Shown piece after piece: positions 53,301 to 61,087 of a DNA stretch of 64,000 nt. Both the position numbers and the translations under genes were made by a program. Source of the DNA: Streptomyces sp. NBC_01497. Lineage in GTDB: Bacteria; Actinomycetota; Actinomycetes; Streptomycetales; Streptomycetaceae. The DNA is taken from NCBI RefSeq assembly GCF_036250695.1, contig NZ_CP109427.1:5456001-5520000 (forward strand), in the 5' to 3' direction. Below the pieces are notes generated by a model, which had not been told where the DNA came from, made no database searches, and saw nothing but the letters and a program-made list of their open reading frames with translations. Numbering within the stretch: the stretch's first letter is position 1; the number at the start of each line of letters is the position of its first letter.

Positions 53301-54185
53301 CCCACATCGACCGTCGAGGCGAAGGACCCGCGGCCGGTCGGGGCGCTGCGCGGCGAGATCGCCTTCGAGGACGTCGACTTCCACTACGCGGCGGACAGCG
53401 CCGGCGGTGAGGAGCAGGAGGGCGGCGAGGTCCAGCGGGCCGCCCGGAACGCGCCGGTCGGCGCGGCCCGGGGCACGGGCCGCAAGGAGGCCGCGCTGCG
53501 CTCGGTGGATCTGCGTATCCCGGCGGGACAGACGGTCGCCTTCGTCGGTGAGACCGGCGCGGGCAAGTCGACGCTCGTCAAGCTCGTCGCGCGGTACTAC
53601 GACCCGACCGGCGGGCGCGTCACGGTGGACGGCGCCGACCTGCGGGGCCTCGACCTCGCCGGTTACCGCCACCGGATCGGTGTCGTACCGCAGGAGGCGT
53701 ACCTCTTCCCCGGCACGCTCCGGGACGCGATCTCCTACGGGCGCCCCGGCGCGAGCGACGCCGAGGTGGAGGCCGCGGCCCGTGCGGTCGGCGCGCACGA
53801 CATGATCGCCACGCTCGACGGCGGCTACCTGCACCAGGTGGCCGAGCGCGGCAGGAACCTGTCGGCGGGCCAGCGCCAGCTGATCGCGCTCGCCCGGGCG
53901 GAACTCGTCGACCCGGACATCCTGCTGCTCGACGAGGCGACCGCGGCGCTCGACCTCGCCAGCGAAGCGGCCGTCAACCAGGCCACCGAGCGTCTGACCG
54001 GCCGTCGCACCACTCTCGTGGTGGCCCACCGGCTGACGACGGCGGCACGGGCGGACCGCGTGATCGTGATGGACCATGGCCGGGTCGCGGAGGACGGCAC
54101 CCACGAGGAACTGCTCGCCCTCGGCGGGCGCTACGCCCGGCTGTGGCGCAGCTTCGTGGGCGAGGAGGAGCCGGCCGTGGCCTGA
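50325..54185 (+). CDS. Fused heterodimer-type ABC exporter
   Basis: A 1286-residue protein containing two complete TMD-NBD halves. TMD1 spans about 1-330. NBD1 has Walker A GSSGSGKST near 370, LSGGQRQRIALARA and a Walker B ending LVLDDATS, where the catalytic Glu is replaced by Asp. An acidic linker follows (about 565-680). TMD2 is about 685-1000. NBD2 has GETGAGKST near 1075, LSAGQRQL and Walker B LLLDEATA with Glu intact. One active and one degenerate ATP site is the hallmark of heterodimeric exporters; here both halves are in one chain. NBD2 carries an inserted Gly/Glu/Arg-rich segment of about 35 residues near its start. GTG start with an AGGAGG box 10 bases upstream. The transported substrate is unknown. 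Confidence 0.93.
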   Translation: MAAGTESWARRLTAYAWRYRRKVVLSLASSLVGMGVMAFVPLITKVVIDDVIGSHSGSLYTWTGLLIASAVVVYLSTFVRRYYGGRVALDVQHDLRTDMYRSLTRLDGRRQDTLSTGQVIGRATSDLQLIQGLLFMLPMTIGNLLLFVVSLVIMAVLSPPLTLIALAVAPAVYVIARRSRSKLHPATWYAQTKAADVAGVVDGAVTGVRVVKGFGQEDQETDKLRQVGRKLFAGRLRTVKLNAKFTPALQAVPSLGQVAMLALGGWLATKGDITLGTFVAFSTYLAQLVGPVRSLAVVLTVGQQARAGVERVLELIDTEPTMTEGTKELPADAEASVEFDDVSFAYQEGRPVLDGFSLRVEPGETVAVVGSSGSGKSTASLLLPRFYDVTHGAVLVGGHDVRELTYDSLRAAIGLVPEDSFLFSDSVRANIAYGRSEATQEEVERAARLAQADRFIAALPEGYDTRVGEQGLTLSGGQRQRIALARAILTDPRLLVLDDATSAVDARVEHEIHEALRGVMAGRTTLLIAHRRSTLGLADRIAVLDGGRLADIGTHDELQRRSALYRRLLTDPDELGEAPVEPAVERAREIAAAEEDAETRAASERLAVREEVAREGIDTEFDADFDAERGITPTLWARDEVVEEDAASGATPELLAQVAALPPATDEPEVDEASAVRAESSYGLRRLLRGFGSALTVSLLFVAADAGMGLLLPVLVRHGIDQGVDKVAIGAVWSAAGLGLLVAFAQWAAQIGETRMTGRTGERVLYALRLKIFSQLQRLGLDYYERELTGRIMTRMTTDVDALSSFLQTGLVTALVSAITFFGILAVLLVIDVQLALVVFATLPVLVVGTFFFRRKSVRAYTLARERIGVVNADLQETVSGLRIVQAFRREKDGGERFAGRSMHYLHARTRGQWLISVYFPFVQFLSSVAAAAVLIVGADRVQSGTLTTGALVAYLLYIDLFFAPVQQLSQVFDGYQQATVSLTRIQELLREPTSTVEAKDPRPVGALRGEIAFEDVDFHYAADSAGGEEQEGGEVQRAARNAPVGAARGTGRKEAALRSVDLRIPAGQTVAFVGETGAGKSTLVKLVARYYDPTGGRVTVDGADLRGLDLAGYRHRIGVVPQEAYLFPGTLRDAISYGRPGASDAEVEAAARAVGAHDMIATLDGGYLHQVAERGRNLSAGQRQLIALARAELVDPDILLLDEATAALDLASEAAVNQATERLTGRRTTLVVAHRLTTAARADRVIVMDHGRVAEDGTHEELLALGGRYARLWRSFVGEEEPAVA

Positions 54186-54460
54186 GGCGGCCCCGCCCCG
54201 GGACGCCGGTCTCCCGTTCCGGGGAGGCCGGCGTCGCGCTGCCCGGTGACGGCCGTGCGACGGGCCGCCCGCGCTGCTGGCGACGCCCGCGCGCCCGGGC
54301 TCACGGCCGGCTGCCCGCGACCCGGAGTCCTGTAGGCCCTTCGGGCGTCTCGCGTGAGTCCTCCGAGTGGCGGAACCCCCGCAAAGGGCACGAGGCCTGG
54401 CGGGGCCCCCGCCCGGGCCCGTACTGTCGCGGCGTCTGTCATGAACACGAGGGAGTGTGA

Positions 54461-55954
54461 ATGGGCAAGGCGCTCAGATGGCTGCTGAGTCTCGCGCTGC
54501 TGATAGGCGCGCTCGGCACGGCAGGCGCGGCCACCGCCGCGGAACCCGACACCACCGCCCCCGCCGGCTCGCCCGCCGCGAGCGGCGCGACGACCGCCGA
54601 CGACGGCACCGGCACCGACATCAAGGACCGCATCCTCGCCATCCCGGGGATGAGCCTGATCCAGGAGAAGCCGGTCGACGGCTACCGCTACTTCGTCCTC
54701 GACTACACGCAGCCCGTCGACCACCGGCACCCGTCACGAGGCACCTTCGAACAGCGCATCACCCTGCTGCACAAGGGCGTGGACCGGCCGACCGTCTTCT
54801 TCACCAGCGGCTACAACGTCTCCACCACGCCGAGCCGCAGCGAGCCGGCCCAGATCGTGGACGGCAACCAGGTCTCCCTGGAGTACCGCTACTTCACGCC
54901 GTCCCGTCCTGATCCCGCCGACTGGACGAAGCTGGACATCCGGCAGGCCGCGAGCGACCAGCACCGCGTCTTCGCCGCGCTCAAGACGATCTACCCGCGC
55001 AGGTGGCTGGCGACCGGCGGCTCGAAGGGCGGCATGACCGCCACCTACTACGAGCGCTTCTACCCGCACGACATGGACGGCGTGGTCGCGTACGTCGCAC
55101 CCGACGACGTCGTCAACACGGAGGACTCGTCCTACGACCGCTTCCTCGCCACCGTCGGCACCACGGCGTGCCGCGAGCGCGTGGAGGCCGTCCAGCGCGA
55201 GGCCCTCGTACGACGGCAGCCGCTGGAGCGGAAGTACGCCGACTGGGCACGCGCCGGCGGCTACACCTTCACCACCGTCGGCACCCTCGACAAGGCGTAC
55301 GAGGCGGTCGTGCTCGACTACGTATGGGCGTACTGGCAGTACAGCCTGCTGTCCGACTGCGACACGATCCCGGCCGACGCCAAGGCCGCCACGGACCAGC
55401 AGATCTACGACAGCATCGACGCGATCTCCGGTTTCTCCGCCTACACGGACCAGGGGCTCGCGCAGTACACGCCGTACTACTACCAGGCGGGCACCCAGCT
55501 CGGCTCGCCCGACATCCGCCAGCCGTGGCTCGGCGGGCTGAGCCGGTACGGCTACCAGCCGCCGCGCGACTTCGTACCGCGCTCGATCCCGATGCGCTTC
55601 GATCCTGGCGTCATGCCCGAGGTGGACAACTGGGTGCGGCACCATGCCGACCACATGCTGTTCGTCTACGGACAGAACGACCCGTGGGGCTCGGAACGCT
55701 TCCAGGTGGGCCAGGGCTCGCACGACAGCTACGTGTTCACCGCGCCGGGGGCGAACCACGGCGCCGACGTGGCCGGCCTGCAGGCCGCACAGAAGGCGAA
55801 GGCGACCGCGCGCATCCTCGACTGGGCGGGCGTCGCCACGGCGGCCGTCCAGCAGGACGAGAGCAAGGCGAAGCCGCTCGCTCCGTTCGACAGGACGCTG
55901 GACGAGCGGCGGCCGCCCCGCGGCCCGAACCCCGGGCCCGCACTGGTGCCGTAG
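54461..55954 (+). CDS. Secreted S37-family tripeptidyl aminopeptidase (PS-10 type)
   Basis: A 497-residue exported serine peptidase. The signal peptide is MGKALRWLLSLALLIGALGT and ends AATAA. The Ala/Asp/Thr-rich pro-region is short (about 28-55). The alpha/beta-hydrolase core has the nucleophile Ser188 in ATGGSKGGMTA, preceded by QAASDQHRVFAALK, with the acid probably in VYGQNDPWGSE and the His in APGANHGADV. The pattern matches Streptomyces S37 prolyl tri/tetrapeptidyl aminopeptidases, which trim N-terminal tripeptides outside the cell. GAGGGAG precedes the ATG. It stands alone. Confidence 0.92.
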   Translation: MGKALRWLLSLALLIGALGTAGAATAAEPDTTAPAGSPAASGATTADDGTGTDIKDRILAIPGMSLIQEKPVDGYRYFVLDYTQPVDHRHPSRGTFEQRITLLHKGVDRPTVFFTSGYNVSTTPSRSEPAQIVDGNQVSLEYRYFTPSRPDPADWTKLDIRQAASDQHRVFAALKTIYPRRWLATGGSKGGMTATYYERFYPHDMDGVVAYVAPDDVVNTEDSSYDRFLATVGTTACRERVEAVQREALVRRQPLERKYADWARAGGYTFTTVGTLDKAYEAVVLDYVWAYWQYSLLSDCDTIPADAKAATDQQIYDSIDAISGFSAYTDQGLAQYTPYYYQAGTQLGSPDIRQPWLGGLSRYGYQPPRDFVPRSIPMRFDPGVMPEVDNWVRHHADHMLFVYGQNDPWGSERFQVGQGSHDSYVFTAPGANHGADVAGLQAAQKAKATARILDWAGVATAAVQQDESKAKPLAPFDRTLDERRPPRGPNPGPALVP

Positions 55955-56072
55955 GAGTCCCGAGAGGTGCCCTGTGCCCCTCGCGGTGGCCCGGGGCCGC
56001 CGGGTCGCCGCGGGGCGCCGTGGCCGGCGGGACCCTCTCCCGCCGGCCCTCATCTCCGGCGCAGTGCGCCCT

Positions 56073-56108
56073 GTGCCCGCCGCCTCAGGACAGACAGGCG
56101 GCGGGCAC
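56073..56108. terminator. Perfect 13-bp hairpin after the S37 peptidase gene
   Basis: GTGCCCGCCGCCT (56073-56085) is exactly complementary to 56096-56108, with a ten-base loop. It lies about 120 bp after the peptidase stop and has no T tract. A terminator is the likely role. Confidence 0.7.
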
Positions 56109-56471
56109 GGTCATGTCCGCCGATACGAGGACGACGGATCGAACGAGGCGTACGGGGTGGCCAGGAGAGGCAGTCGGGGTGGTCGTCGGGGATGCGGGCG
56201 GGCCTCTCCTGGGTGGTGACGCAGGCGCGGGCCCACCGCCCCGCCCGGGTGATGACGCAGGCGCGGGGCCGCCGCCGGAACAGAAAGGGGGGCGTGCCGG
56301 TGGCGGCGGGTGGCCGGCCGCGGGCGGTGGGAGGGCCCGGACTCGCGGTCAGCAACGCGAGGGCCGTGACCGCCCGGCGCGAGAACTCACCGGCGCACGG
56401 GGATGGGACGGGCGGACCGTCCGCCCGGTTCCGTCGGTGCGCCGGGGGAGGAACCGGGCACGACACCATCG

Positions 56472-56501
56472 TTGACAATGGTCTTACCAACAAGCCAGGC
56501 T
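56472..56501 (+). promoter_or_regulatory. Promoter of the NAD-binding dehydrogenase gene
   Basis: A perfect TTGACA (56472-56477), an 18-bp spacer and CAGGCT (56496-56501). It is about 45 bp before the start codon. A GntR-type palindrome lies inside the spacer. Confidence 0.55.
56479..56489. promoter_or_regulatory. Candidate GntR/FadR-type operator
   Basis: TGGTCTTACCA fits the FadR-subfamily pattern TNGTNNNACNA as a perfect inverted repeat. It sits between the -35 and -10, a position for repression. No GntR gene is present in the window. Confidence 0.6.
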
Positions 56502-56543
56502 GGGTCGCTGTCGGTGGTGGGACAGCGGGCGGAGGGACACGGG

Positions 56544-57371
56544 ATGACTGCGGTCGGCACGAAGACGGTGGGACTGATCGGGCTCGGGGCGATGGGGCGT
56601 CCCGCAGCGGAGTTCCTGGCCGCCGCGGGCGTCACCACGTACGCCTTTGACGCGGACCGCGCGCTCATGGACCAGGTGGCGGAGCGGGGCGTCCGGCCGG
56701 CCGCGTCGATCGCCGAACTCGCCGCGGACAGCGACGTGGTGGTGGTCATGGTGCCCACGGACCAGGACGTGCTGGACGTGTGCGCGGAGGCCGGCGGTGT
56801 GCTGTCCACGGCCCGCAGCGGCTCGGTGCTCCTCGTCTGCTCCTCGGTCACCCCCGACACCTGCCGCACGGTGGCCACGGCGGCCGCCCGCAAGGGAGTC
56901 GACGTCCTCGACGCGGCGCTCACGGGCGGGGTGCGCGCCGCCGAGGCAGGCGAGATCAACCTGCTGGTCGGCGGCGACGAGCGCGTGCTCGACTCGGTGC
57001 GGACCGAGCTGGCGCCCTGGACCAGGACGGTCCACCACTTGGGCCCGCTCGGCTCCGGGCAGGTCGGCAAGACCGTCAACAACCTCTGTCACTGGGGCCA
57101 GTTGTCGGCCGTCGTCGAGGCGCTGCGGCTCGGCCGCGACCTCGGCGTCGCCCCCACGAAGCTGCGCGCCGCCCTGCTCGACGGCCCTGCGGCCAGCAGG
57201 ACCCTCGCCGAGATGGAACTGATGCGGCTGACCTGGCACCGCAAGGACCTGGCCAACGCGATGCGCATGGCGGACACGGTGGACCGGACCCTTCCGGTCG
57301 CGGCGACGGTGCGTGAGGCGATGGAGGGCATCACCGTCGAGGACATCGCCGCGCTGTACGAGGGGAGTTGA
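56544..57371 (+). CDS. 3-hydroxyisobutyrate dehydrogenase-family oxidoreductase
   Basis: A 275-residue beta-hydroxyacid dehydrogenase. Rossmann motif VGLIGLGAMGRP (9-20), then the substrate-binding motif in LDAALTGGVRAAEAG (122-136), and catalytic Lys176 in GQVGKTVNN. It oxidises a 3-hydroxy acid (hydroxyisobutyrate, tartronate semialdehyde, or a sugar-derived acid) with NAD(P). The start ATG has a GGAGG box eight bases upstream. The tail VEDIAALYEG is typical. A palindrome in its promoter suggests GntR control. Convergent with a sugar-isomerase gene, so the substrate may be carbohydrate-derived, by context only. Confidence 0.9.
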   Translation: MTAVGTKTVGLIGLGAMGRPAAEFLAAAGVTTYAFDADRALMDQVAERGVRPAASIAELAADSDVVVVMVPTDQDVLDVCAEAGGVLSTARSGSVLLVCSSVTPDTCRTVATAAARKGVDVLDAALTGGVRAAEAGEINLLVGGDERVLDSVRTELAPWTRTVHHLGPLGSGQVGKTVNNLCHWGQLSAVVEALRLGRDLGVAPTKLRAALLDGPAASRTLAEMELMRLTWHRKDLANAMRMADTVDRTLPVAATVREAMEGITVEDIAALYEGS

Positions 57372-57399
57372 GCCGGTCGAAGGCGGGCGGACGAGGGCC

Positions 57400-57455
57400 G
57401 GGCCGCGCGCCCGCGCCGTGCCACCCCGGGCCGCGCGCCCGCGCCGTGCCACCCC
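57400..57455. repeat. Exact 28-bp tandem duplication
   Basis: Two identical copies (57400-57427 and 57428-57455) lie between the convergent stops of the dehydrogenase and the isomerase genes. They contain GCGCGC runs. This indicates recent slippage or duplication in non-coding DNA. Confidence 0.9.
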
Positions 57456-57492
57456 GGGCGGTGGCGCCGCGCGGGCCCACGCGGCCGGCCGC

Positions 57493-58278
57493 TCAGCGCC
57501 CGAGCAGCCCCTCCAGATGGGCCCGCCCCGGGGCGAGCAGCGGCGGGAGGGCGGCGGCCGCCTCGTACCAGCGCTTCTCGTACTCCCAGCACACCCAGGT
57601 GTCGTCCGACAGTGTGCTCAGGCACTCGCGGAGCGGCAGCACGCCCGCGCCGAGCGCGAGCGGCGTGGTGTCCTGCGCTGAGGCGATGTCCTTGACCTGC
57701 ACGTATCCCAGGTAGGGGCCCAGTGTCGCGCGGGTCACCACCGGAGCCTCGCCGCCCCGCCAGGTGTGCATCACGTCCCACAGCACACCGACCTGGGGGT
57801 GGCCCACCGCGGCCACCACGCGCTCGGCATCCGCGCCGGTGCGATGCGAGTCGTGGGTCTCCAGCAGGACGCGCACACCGAAGTCCGCCGCGACTTCGGC
57901 CGCGACGCCCAGGCGGCGCGCCGCCGTGCCGTCGGCCTCGGGGCCGGCCGCGTCCCCGCCGCCGGGGAAGACCCGTACGTACGAGGCCCCGAGGTCGCGC
58001 GCCAGCCGCAGGAGGCCGTCGACCTCTTCGCGGAACGCGCTGTCCGGCACGGTGACATCGGCCGCGCGCGCGTACCCGGCGACCGTGAGGATCTCCACCC
58101 CGGCGCGCTCGAACTCCTTGACGACCGAGGCGCGTTCGGCGGCGCCGAGGCCGGGGTGCACCGGCTCCTCGGGGTGGCCGCGCAGTTCGACGCCCTGGTA
58201 TCCGGCCGACACCGCCAGTTCGGCCACCTCGGGGATCGGCATTCCGGGTACACCCAGGGTCGAGAAGGCGAGCTTCAC
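57493..58278 (-). CDS. Sugar phosphate isomerase/epimerase family (xylose-isomerase-like TIM barrel)
   Basis: A 261-residue AP-endonuclease-2-like TIM-barrel protein. It begins KLAFSTLGVPGMPIPEVAELA. Metal-ligand candidates are the Glu in VLLETHDSH, the Asp and His in GVLWDVMHTW, and the C-terminal Glu in VCWEYEKRW. Such enzymes isomerise or epimerise sugars or inositol derivatives. The GTG at 58278 has a GGAGG box nine to ten bases upstream. It is on the same strand as the LacI gene and 291 bp behind it; it may belong to the same regulon. Substrate unknown. Confidence 0.88.
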   Translation of the reverse strand: MKLAFSTLGVPGMPIPEVAELAVSAGYQGVELRGHPEEPVHPGLGAAERASVVKEFERAGVEILTVAGYARAADVTVPDSAFREEVDGLLRLARDLGASYVRVFPGGGDAAGPEADGTAARRLGVAAEVAADFGVRVLLETHDSHRTGADAERVVAAVGHPQVGVLWDVMHTWRGGEAPVVTRATLGPYLGYVQVKDIASAQDTTPLALGAGVLPLRECLSTLSDDTWVCWEYEKRWYEAAAALPPLLAPGRAHLEGLLGR

Positions 58279-58569
58279 GAGTGTGTTCCTCCCACTAGTC
58301 GCGTGTCTTCGGCGCGGGGTCCGGCAGCCACGGCTGCGGTCCCGGGCCTGCCGGTGGTCCCGGTCCCGGCCCCGCTCGGGTTCCGGAACCGCGGGCGGCC
58401 CCCTTCCCGCACGTCCAGCCTTCCCGGACGTGCCCGGGGGAACCGTACGAGATCCCACGCGGACGGAGAGGCGCGCGTGGCGCCGGAACCCGTCCGCTCC
58501 TGGTCGGGCCCGATCCGGGCGCGACCCGGCGCCGGTGCCGCGCGGTCGCCCGGGGTCCGCGTCCCCCGT

Positions 58570-59682
58570 TCAGCGTCCCCCGTTCGGCTCCCTCGTTCCG
58601 CGTCCGGGGGGAGCCGTCGAGGCCCGCGCCATGAGTTCCGCGGCGATCGTCGCGATGCCCCCCGGCGGCGGTGTCTCCGTGCCCATAGCCAGCCGGCCCG
58701 CGCGCGCCCCGGCCTCCGCGAGGGGGAGCCGCACGGTCGTCAGCGCGGGCACCGCGTCCACCGAGAACGGCAGGTCGTCGAAGCCGGCCACCGACACGTC
58801 CTCGGGGATGCGCAGTCCCTGGTCGCGTACCGCCGCGCAGGCGCCGAGCGCGACCGTGTCGTTCGCCGCCACCACGGCCGTCAGCCCGGGCGCTCTGCGC
58901 AGCAGTTCGAGCGTCGCCTCGTAACCCGAGCGCCGGGTGTAGGGACCGTGCAGCGTCAACAGCTCCCGCGTGTCCGCGTCGCCGGGCACGCCGGCCGCGC
59001 GCAGCGCCTCGCGGTGGCCCTCCAGGCGATGGCGCGTCGTGGTGCGCTCCAGCGGTCCGGCCACGTACCCGATCCTGCGGTGCCCGAGCGCCAGCAGGTG
59101 CTCGGTCAGGCGCCGGCTGCCGCCCCGGTTGTCGAAGGCGAGCGCGGCGAGGGCCGCCTCGCTCCCGGCCAGCGGCGGTCGCCCGCACAGCACCACGCGG
59201 GTTCCGGCCGCCGCGAGCCGCCCCAGTTTCGCCGTCATGGCCGCACTGTGCTCCGCGTCCTCCAGGGCGCCGCCGGTCAGGATCACCGCCGCCGCGCGCT
59301 GGCGCTGGAGCAGTGTGAGGTAGGTCAGTTCGCGTTCCGGGGACCCGCCGGTGTTGCACACGACGGCGAGTTTCTGGCGGCCCGCCCGCCCCAGGCCCTC
59401 CCTTCCCGGTGTGTCCTGGCCGCCGATCTCGCTCTGGGCCGCGCCGGCCATGATGCCGAAGAACGGGTCGGCGATGTCATTGACGAGGATGCCCACGAGG
59501 TCGGAGGTGGCGGCGGCGAGTGAGCTCGCGGGCCCGTTGAGCACGTAGTCGAGTTCGTCGACGGCGCGCAGTACCCGGTCCTTGGTGGCGGCGGCCACGG
59601 GGTAGTTGCCGTTCAGTACGCGGGAGACGGTGGCGGGCGACACCCGGGCGCGGGCCGCCACATCCGCCAGGGTGACTGTCAT
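58570..59682 (-). CDS. LacI-family regulator
   Basis: A 370-residue LacI repressor. N-terminal helix-turn-helix VTLADVAARARVSPATVSRVL and the hinge YVLNGPASSLAAATSDLVGI; then the sugar-binding domain with VNDIADPFFGIMAG, a variable loop (about 95-115, Gly/Arg-rich insertion), HLLALGHRRIGYVAGP, AANDTVALGA and VAGFDDLPFS. GGAGGAAAGCG precedes the ATG. It is divergent from the Gfo/Idh operon, in front of which a classical LacI-type palindrome lies (59901-59912), so self-contained control is likely. Confidence 0.95.
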   Translation of the reverse strand: MTVTLADVAARARVSPATVSRVLNGNYPVAAATKDRVLRAVDELDYVLNGPASSLAAATSDLVGILVNDIADPFFGIMAGAAQSEIGGQDTPGREGLGRAGRQKLAVVCNTGGSPERELTYLTLLQRQRAAAVILTGGALEDAEHSAAMTAKLGRLAAAGTRVVLCGRPPLAGSEAALAALAFDNRGGSRRLTEHLLALGHRRIGYVAGPLERTTTRHRLEGHREALRAAGVPGDADTRELLTLHGPYTRRSGYEATLELLRRAPGLTAVVAANDTVALGACAAVRDQGLRIPEDVSVAGFDDLPFSVDAVPALTTVRLPLAEAGARAGRLAMGTETPPPGGIATIAAELMARASTAPPGRGTREPNGGR

Positions 59683-59900
59683 CGCTTTCCTCCGCTTGGT
59701 CGTGCGTGTTCCGCGGGCGTGGTTCCCGCCATCTCGATTGTGGTCGATGGGCGCCGGCGGTCCGCGGCGGGTGGGTCCCCGGCCGGGCCGTTCGCCGCAG
59801 CCGGCGCGCGGCGCACGGGACGGACCGGCCGCCGCCCGGGCCACCGCCGTGGGCCCGGGTCTTGTCCGGGCCCGTGCCGCAGGTTAGTTTCCTAGTCGTA

Positions 59901-59912
59901 GAAAGCGCTTGC
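59901..59912. promoter_or_regulatory. LacI-family operator
   Basis: GAAAGCGCTTGC has the central CG typical of LacI/GalR operators and near-palindromic arms. It lies 24-35 bp before the start of the Gfo/Idh gene and about 220 bp from the LacI start. Confidence 0.75.
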
Positions 59913-59935
59913 TAGAGCGGTATGGAGGGAACTTC

Positions 59936-61087
59936 GTGGGACGCAGAACAGTCCGGATCGCTATGAACGGCGTCACGGGACGGATGGGGTACCGGCAGCA
60001 CCTGCTGCGTTCCGTCCTCGCCATCCGGGAGCAGGGCGGGCTGGACCTGGGCAACGGCGACACGCTGTGGCCCGAACCCGTCCTCGTCGGGCGGCGCGAG
60101 CACGCCCTGCGCGACATCGGGGGGCGGCACGGCCTGAGCGAGTGGTCCACCGACCTCGACGCGGTCCTCGCGGACGACACCGTCGAGATCTACTTCGACG
60201 CGCAGGTGACGGCCGCGCGCGTCGAGTCGGTCAAGAAGGCGATCGCGGCGGGCAAGCACCTCTACGTCGAGAAGCCCACCGCCACCGACCTCGAAGGCGC
60301 CCTCGACCTCGCCCGCCTCGCGGAGGCCGCGGGCATCAAGCACGGGGTGGTGCAGGACAAGATCTTCCTGCCGGGCCTGCTGAAGCTGAAGCGCCTCGTC
60401 GACGGCGGCTTCTTCGGCCGGATCCTGTCGATCAGGGGCGAGTTCGGTTACTGGGTCTTCGAGGGCGACTGGCAGGAGGCGCAGCGTCCGTCCTGGAACT
60501 ACCGCGCCGAGGACGGCGGCGGCATCACCGTCGACATGTTCCCGCACTGGGAATACGTGCTGCACGACCTGTTCGGCCGGGTCACCACCGTCCAGGCGCA
60601 CGTCACCACGCACATCCCGCAGCGCGTCGACGAGCAGGGCAGGGCCTACGAGGCGACCGCCGACGACGCCGCGTACGGCATCTTCCAGCTGGAGGGCGGC
60701 GCGGTCGCCCAGATCAACTCCTCGTGGGCGGTGCGCGTCAACCGCGACGAACTGGTCGAGTTCCAGGTGGACGGCACACACGGTTCGGCGGTCGCCGGCC
60801 TGCGCACCTGCCGTGTGCAGCACCGCGGCACCACCCCGAAGCCGGTGTGGAACCCGGACCTGCCCGCCACCTACGCCTTCCGCGAGCAGTGGCAGGAGGT
60901 CCCGGACAACGCCGAGTTCGACAACGGCTTCAAAGCGGAGTGGGAGCTGTTCCTGCGCCACGTGGTGCTGGACGAGCCGTTCGCCTGGGACCTGCTGGCG
61001 GGCGCGCGCGGTGTGCAGCTCGCGGAACTGGGTCTCAGGTCGCATGCGGAGGGCCGTCGCTTCGAGGTGCCGGAGCTGACGCTGTGA
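59936..61087 (+). CDS. Gfo/Idh/MocA-family oxidoreductase
   Basis: A 383-residue NAD(P)-dependent sugar dehydrogenase-type protein. The Rossmann part starts RIAMNGVTGRMGYRQH; the typical EKP motif is in HLYVEKPTATDLEGAL, where the Lys is catalytic; the C-terminal domain has DMFPHWEYVLHDLFG (with the His pair region) and QINSSWAVRV. The EKP motif is the family hallmark. GTG start at 59936, with GGAGGGAA upstream. It is the first gene of a three-gene operon; its stop overlaps the next start (GTGA). A likely role is oxidation of a sugar or cyclitol at the beginning of a catabolic route. Confidence 0.93.
   Translation: MGRRTVRIAMNGVTGRMGYRQHLLRSVLAIREQGGLDLGNGDTLWPEPVLVGRREHALRDIGGRHGLSEWSTDLDAVLADDTVEIYFDAQVTAARVESVKKAIAAGKHLYVEKPTATDLEGALDLARLAEAAGIKHGVVQDKIFLPGLLKLKRLVDGGFFGRILSIRGEFGYWVFEGDWQEAQRPSWNYRAEDGGGITVDMFPHWEYVLHDLFGRVTTVQAHVTTHIPQRVDEQGRAYEATADDAAYGIFQLEGGAVAQINSSWAVRVNRDELVEFQVDGTHGSAVAGLRTCRVQHRGTTPKPVWNPDLPATYAFREQWQEVPDNAEFDNGFKAEWELFLRHVVLDEPFAWDLLAGARGVQLAELGLRSHAEGRRFEVPELTL

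Larger units (their letters stand above)
55955..56543. other. Gap between peptidase and dehydrogenase genes
   Basis: A 589-bp stretch. It holds a strong hairpin (56073-56108) and, at the right end, a promoter with an embedded palindrome (56472-56501). The rest is GC-rich with no credible coding frame. Confidence 0.5.

Noticed and set aside
50319..54104. A 1261-codon open frame antisense to the ABC exporter
   Set aside because: It is a GC-rich shadow: composition is dominated by Arg, Gly, Val, Asp and Glu, no domain is recognisable, and the sense frame contains all ABC motifs.
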